Shown: positions 6,941 to 8,338 of the stretch, piece after piece | Numbering within the stretch: position 1 is the stretch's first letter | How the letters are laid out: each line of letters starts with the position of its first letter | NCBI GenBank assembly: GCA_042217615.1 | Contig: JBDGSI010000064.1 | Span: 1 to 8,338, forward strand | Origin: JBDGSM01 sp042217615 | GTDB taxonomy: Archaea; Nanohalarchaeota; Nanosalinia; Nanosalinales; Nanosalinaceae | Direction: 5' to 3' | Length of the DNA: 8,338 bases | Program-made: the position numbers and the translations under genes | Notes under the pieces: generated by a model | What the model saw: only the letters and a program-made list of their open reading frames with translations | Database searches by the model: none | What the model was told of the DNA's origin: nothing

Positions 6941-7726
6941 CTAGAAAGGCCTCTCCGCCTCAGAAAATCTTCCTAATATATCAACCTTTCCATACGTTTC
7001 CAGACAATTAACAGCTTTATCCAGTTTCTCACCTGCTGCCTGAGCCTCTACGAAAAAGAAATACTTCCCAAGGCCTTCCTTAGTAGGCCTCGACTGTATA
7101 TGAGTCAGATTTATACCGTGGCCGGCGAAACAGGAAAGCATGGCATGCAAAACACCTGGACGATCCTCCTCAGGCTCAAGAATCAAACAGCTCTTATCCA
7201 AATCTCCTGACTCAGGTCTGCCCTCTAATACAAGGAAACGGGTGACATTAGTGTCTCTATCCTGAATACTGCGTTTCAAAACACTTACATCATTGATTTC
7301 AGCAGCGATTTCAGAAGCAATAGCTGCCTCCTCTTCTCCAAGGCCTTCAACAGCCTTTGCAGTTGAATCCACTTCCTCCGTATCCCAATCATGCTTCTGG
7401 ATAATTTCTTTGCACTGCGCCAAGGCCTGAGGATGTGACTTTACTTTTTCAATGTCTTCAACGCTGTCTTCATCCGATATCAAGGCGTGCTGAATCGGTA
7501 AAACTACTTCACCTGTTACTCTCTGACTTCTCTGCTTCAACAAGTCTATAGTATCCGATACACCTCCGCCAAGAGAGTTCTCAATCGGAACAAGCTTTGT
7601 CCCCGCCTCCGAGTCAAAGACACCTCTGATAGTAGAGCAGAAAACAGGTTGAAGGCCTTCAAAATACTGTTTCGCAGCCTGATGTGTATAAGTGCCTTCA
7701 GGACCGAGTAACGCAACTTTTACCAT
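6941..7726 (-). CDS. pheA: Prephenate dehydratase with ACT domain (PheA)
   Basis: The enzyme converts prephenate to phenylpyruvate in phenylalanine synthesis. The protein (261 aa) is monofunctional: it begins directly with the catalytic domain (LLGPEGTYTHQAA, 6-18) and has no chorismate mutase. Further motifs are PIENSLGG at 47-54, SHPQALAQC at 97-105, DSTAKAV at 120-126 and DTNVTRFLVL at 158-167, whose Thr-Arg-Phe (162-164) is the catalytic signature. An ACT domain spans about 179-255. RPGVL at 189-193 and QSRP at 211-214 correspond to the GALV and ESRP blocks known to bind phenylalanine in the E. coli P-protein, so feedback inhibition by Phe is likely. The gene has its own TATA box, and a 13-codon ORF overlaps its start codon. 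With tyrA at the other end of the window, it completes both prephenate branches. AGGCCT is dense here (six copies). Confidence 0.95.
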   Translation of the reverse strand: MVKVALLGPEGTYTHQAAKQYFEGLQPVFCSTIRGVFDSEAGTKLVPIENSLGGGVSDTIDLLKQRSQRVTGEVVLPIQHALISDEDSVEDIEKVKSHPQALAQCKEIIQKHDWDTEEVDSTAKAVEGLGEEEAAIASEIAAEINDVSVLKRSIQDRDTNVTRFLVLEGRPESGDLDKSCLILEPEEDRPGVLHAMLSCFAGHGINLTHIQSRPTKEGLGKYFFFVEAQAAGEKLDKAVNCLETYGKVDILGRFSEAERPF

Positions 7727-7761
7727 TCTCCAACCAACCTCTTCTCCATGTACCGGTTCAT
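7720..7761 (-). CDS. Putative 13-aa upstream ORF overlapping pheA start
   Basis: MNRYMEKRLVGEW begins at an ATG about 28 nt downstream of the centre of a TATA-like box, where a leaderless transcript would start. It ends at a TAA that overlaps the pheA start (ATGGTAA, out of frame). Ribosomes finishing this ORF would stop on top of the pheA ATG and could reinitiate. pheA itself has only a poorly spaced GGAG 2 nt before its ATG and a GAGGT 10 nt before it. There is no Phe codon, but Tyr and Trp are present. Chance occurrence is possible. Confidence 0.35.
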   Translation of the reverse strand: MNRYMEKRLVGEW

Positions 7762-7784
7762 GTAAACCTTCAACCCCTCCAACC

Positions 7785-7792
7785 GTTTAATA
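7785..7792 (-). promoter_or_regulatory. Candidate TATA box for pheA
   Basis: TATTAAAC on the minus strand, after a purine-containing GTGAAG, lies in the 92-bp gap between the hypothetical gene and pheA. Standard spacing places the transcription start near 7762, one or two bases before the ATG of the small upstream ORF and about 36 nt before pheA. Confidence 0.5.
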
Positions 7793-7818
7793 CTTCACGT
7801 CTATTTAACTGCCTCTTC

Positions 7819-8217
7819 TCAATATCTTTCCTTATAAGTTACTTCTTCAAAGCCATCACTAGGCTTACCCCGCTCCCAACTTGCCCTAATATTAGGTTGA
7901 CAAGATATAGAGAGATCATCTTTTTCACTCCACTCATAGGCCTGTTCTTTACTATCAGGGAAGGTAGGATCTCCTCTTGCCACTTCACGATCTTCCGTTT
8001 GCCAACCATGTATAGTATAGGAGGCTATAGAGCCATATGAGTCATTACCTACTGTAACTTCATCTACATAGACCTCATATTCTTCTCCATTTATAGTGAG
8101 AACTACTAAGTCTCCGGCATTCAGTTCTGCAATTTTCCCTGCTTCATCTGGTTCAAGTACATCGCCCGGTTTTAGATGTTGTTTCTTCGGTTCAAGCTCA
8201 CGTTGGATCCCTACCAT
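7819..8217 (-). CDS. Hypothetical acidic protein
   Basis: I do not recognise this 132-aa protein. It has no signal peptide or membrane segment. Asp and Glu make up 29 of 132 residues against 14 Lys and Arg, a salt-adapted composition. Residues about 35-72 (GDLVVLTINGEEYEVYVDEV, then GSIASYTIHGW) look like alternating beta strands of a small barrel or sandwich. The C-terminal third is charged and carries one Cys and two Trp. The ATG at 8217 is supported by GAGGTG 7 nt upstream, which overlaps the stop of the upstream gene. It is thus the second gene of an operon with the probable threonine dehydratase, separated by 6 nt. A tie to amino-acid metabolism is only contextual. The coding call rests on the ribosome site, full-length frame and tight spacing. 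Confidence 0.75.
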   Translation of the reverse strand: MVGIQRELEPKKQHLKPGDVLEPDEAGKIAELNAGDLVVLTINGEEYEVYVDEVTVGNDSYGSIASYTIHGWQTEDREVARGDPTFPDSKEQAYEWSEKDDLSISCQPNIRASWERGKPSDGFEEVTYKERY

Positions 8218-8223
8218 TTCTGT

Positions 8224-8338
8224 TCACCTCAGTTCCTCCGCTTTCTGTTTTCCTCTCTGGAAGAGGTTTCCTAGTTTTTGGAGGTCGGTGTTTCCGCCGC
8301 ATACCAGCGTGGCGACTTTCTCTCCATCCACTGAAACG
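8224..8338 (-). CDS. Probable threonine dehydratase, C-terminal fragment
   Basis: Only the last 37 codons are inside the window. They read VSVDGEKVATLVCGGNTD followed by a basic helix ending in EELR. The pattern Gly-Lys/Glu-Lys-Val-Ala-x-x-x-x-Gly-Gly-Asn-x-Asp is the conserved last strand and loop of the catalytic domain of threonine/serine dehydratases (fold-type II PLP enzymes). It ends shortly after that domain, so there is no C-terminal ACT regulatory domain; this would be the short, catabolic-like form. It would make 2-oxobutanoate for isoleucine or degrade threonine or serine. Serine racemase and other fold-type II relatives share this motif, so the name is provisional. Its 5' part and promoter are outside. 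Confidence 0.65.
   Translation of the reverse strand, partial: VSVDGEKVATLVCGGNTDLQKLGNLFQRGKQKAEELR
8225..8230 (-). promoter_or_regulatory. Shine-Dalgarno for the hypothetical gene
   Basis: GAGGTG on the minus strand overlaps the stop codon of the upstream gene (AGG TGA) and lies 7 nt before the ATG at 8217. It is the same hexamer and spacing as at leuA, showing that non-leading genes here use Shine-Dalgarno initiation. Confidence 0.75.

Larger units (their letters stand above)
1131..7943. repeat. Dispersed AGGCCT palindrome, 22 copies
   Basis: Hand-counted start positions are 1131, 2242, 2786, 2874, 3693, 4053, 4169, 4326, 5100, 5198, 5804, 5861, 6037, 6567, 6631, 6947, 7071, 7085, 7341, 7423, 7653 and 7938. 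At least seven extend to AAGGCCTT. About two copies of any given 6-mer are expected in 8.3 kb of random sequence. Copies fall in all three codon phases and one is intergenic. It is recorded as a short interspersed motif, not a mobile element. Confidence 0.7.

Noticed and set aside
7684..8040. Plus-strand open frame of 118 codons across the pheA start and the hypothetical gene
   Set aside because: It overlaps the pheA promoter and N-terminus and the minus-strand gene, which has a strong Shine-Dalgarno; the hydrophobic translation is a product of antisense reading.
1..8338. CRISPR arrays, tRNA or rRNA genes, insertion sequences, att sites
   Set aside because: No regularly spaced repeats, no cloverleaf or rRNA-like stretch, no transposase and no terminal inverted repeats were seen on either strand.

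Overview
The window looks like a chromosomal piece of a halophilic archaeon. The proteins are acidic (about 22% Asp+Glu in the small hypothetical protein), TATA-like boxes lie about 25-28 nt upstream of first ATGs as in leaderless archaeal transcripts, internal genes carry GAGGTG Shine-Dalgarno sites, and candidate terminators are T tracts. The base composition looks mid-range rather than GC-rich, which argues against a typical haloarchaeon. A nanohaloarchaeon or another moderate-GC halophile is possible, but this is inference.

Layout from left to right: (1) a minus-strand pair, an aminotransferase followed by prephenate dehydrogenase (tyrA, runs off the left edge), joined by a 1-nt TGATG overlap; (2) a short divergent gap; (3) plus-strand leuC-leuD, abutting, with a strong Shine-Dalgarno inside the end of leuC; (4) a 39-bp convergent gap with T tracts for both strands; (5) minus-strand leuA, leuB and pheA (prephenate dehydratase), each with its own candidate TATA box; (6) a minus-strand hypothetical gene directly downstream of the 3' end of a probable threonine dehydratase gene that runs off the right edge.

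Together leuA, leuC, leuD and leuB would carry 2-oxoisovalerate to 2-oxoisocaproate. pheA and tyrA would convert prephenate to phenylpyruvate and 4-hydroxyphenylpyruvate, and the aminotransferase could finish Phe, Tyr or Leu. Threonine dehydratase would feed 2-oxobutanoate to isoleucine. The window is an amino-acid-biosynthesis island, not an obvious defence or mobile region.

The most interesting signals lie outside the enzymes. First, the palindrome AGGCCT occurs 22 times by hand count (about 2 expected for a random 6-mer), in all three codon phases and once between genes, and is almost absent from the tyrA/aminotransferase end. Second, leuA and pheA each have a tiny upstream ORF whose ATG sits where a leaderless transcript should begin. 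The leuA leader also has a hairpin starting 1 nt after the small ORF's stop, and a duplicated 8-mer whose second copy overlaps the Shine-Dalgarno, so two pairings would be mutually exclusive. This is a candidate attenuation-like control, not a demonstrated one.
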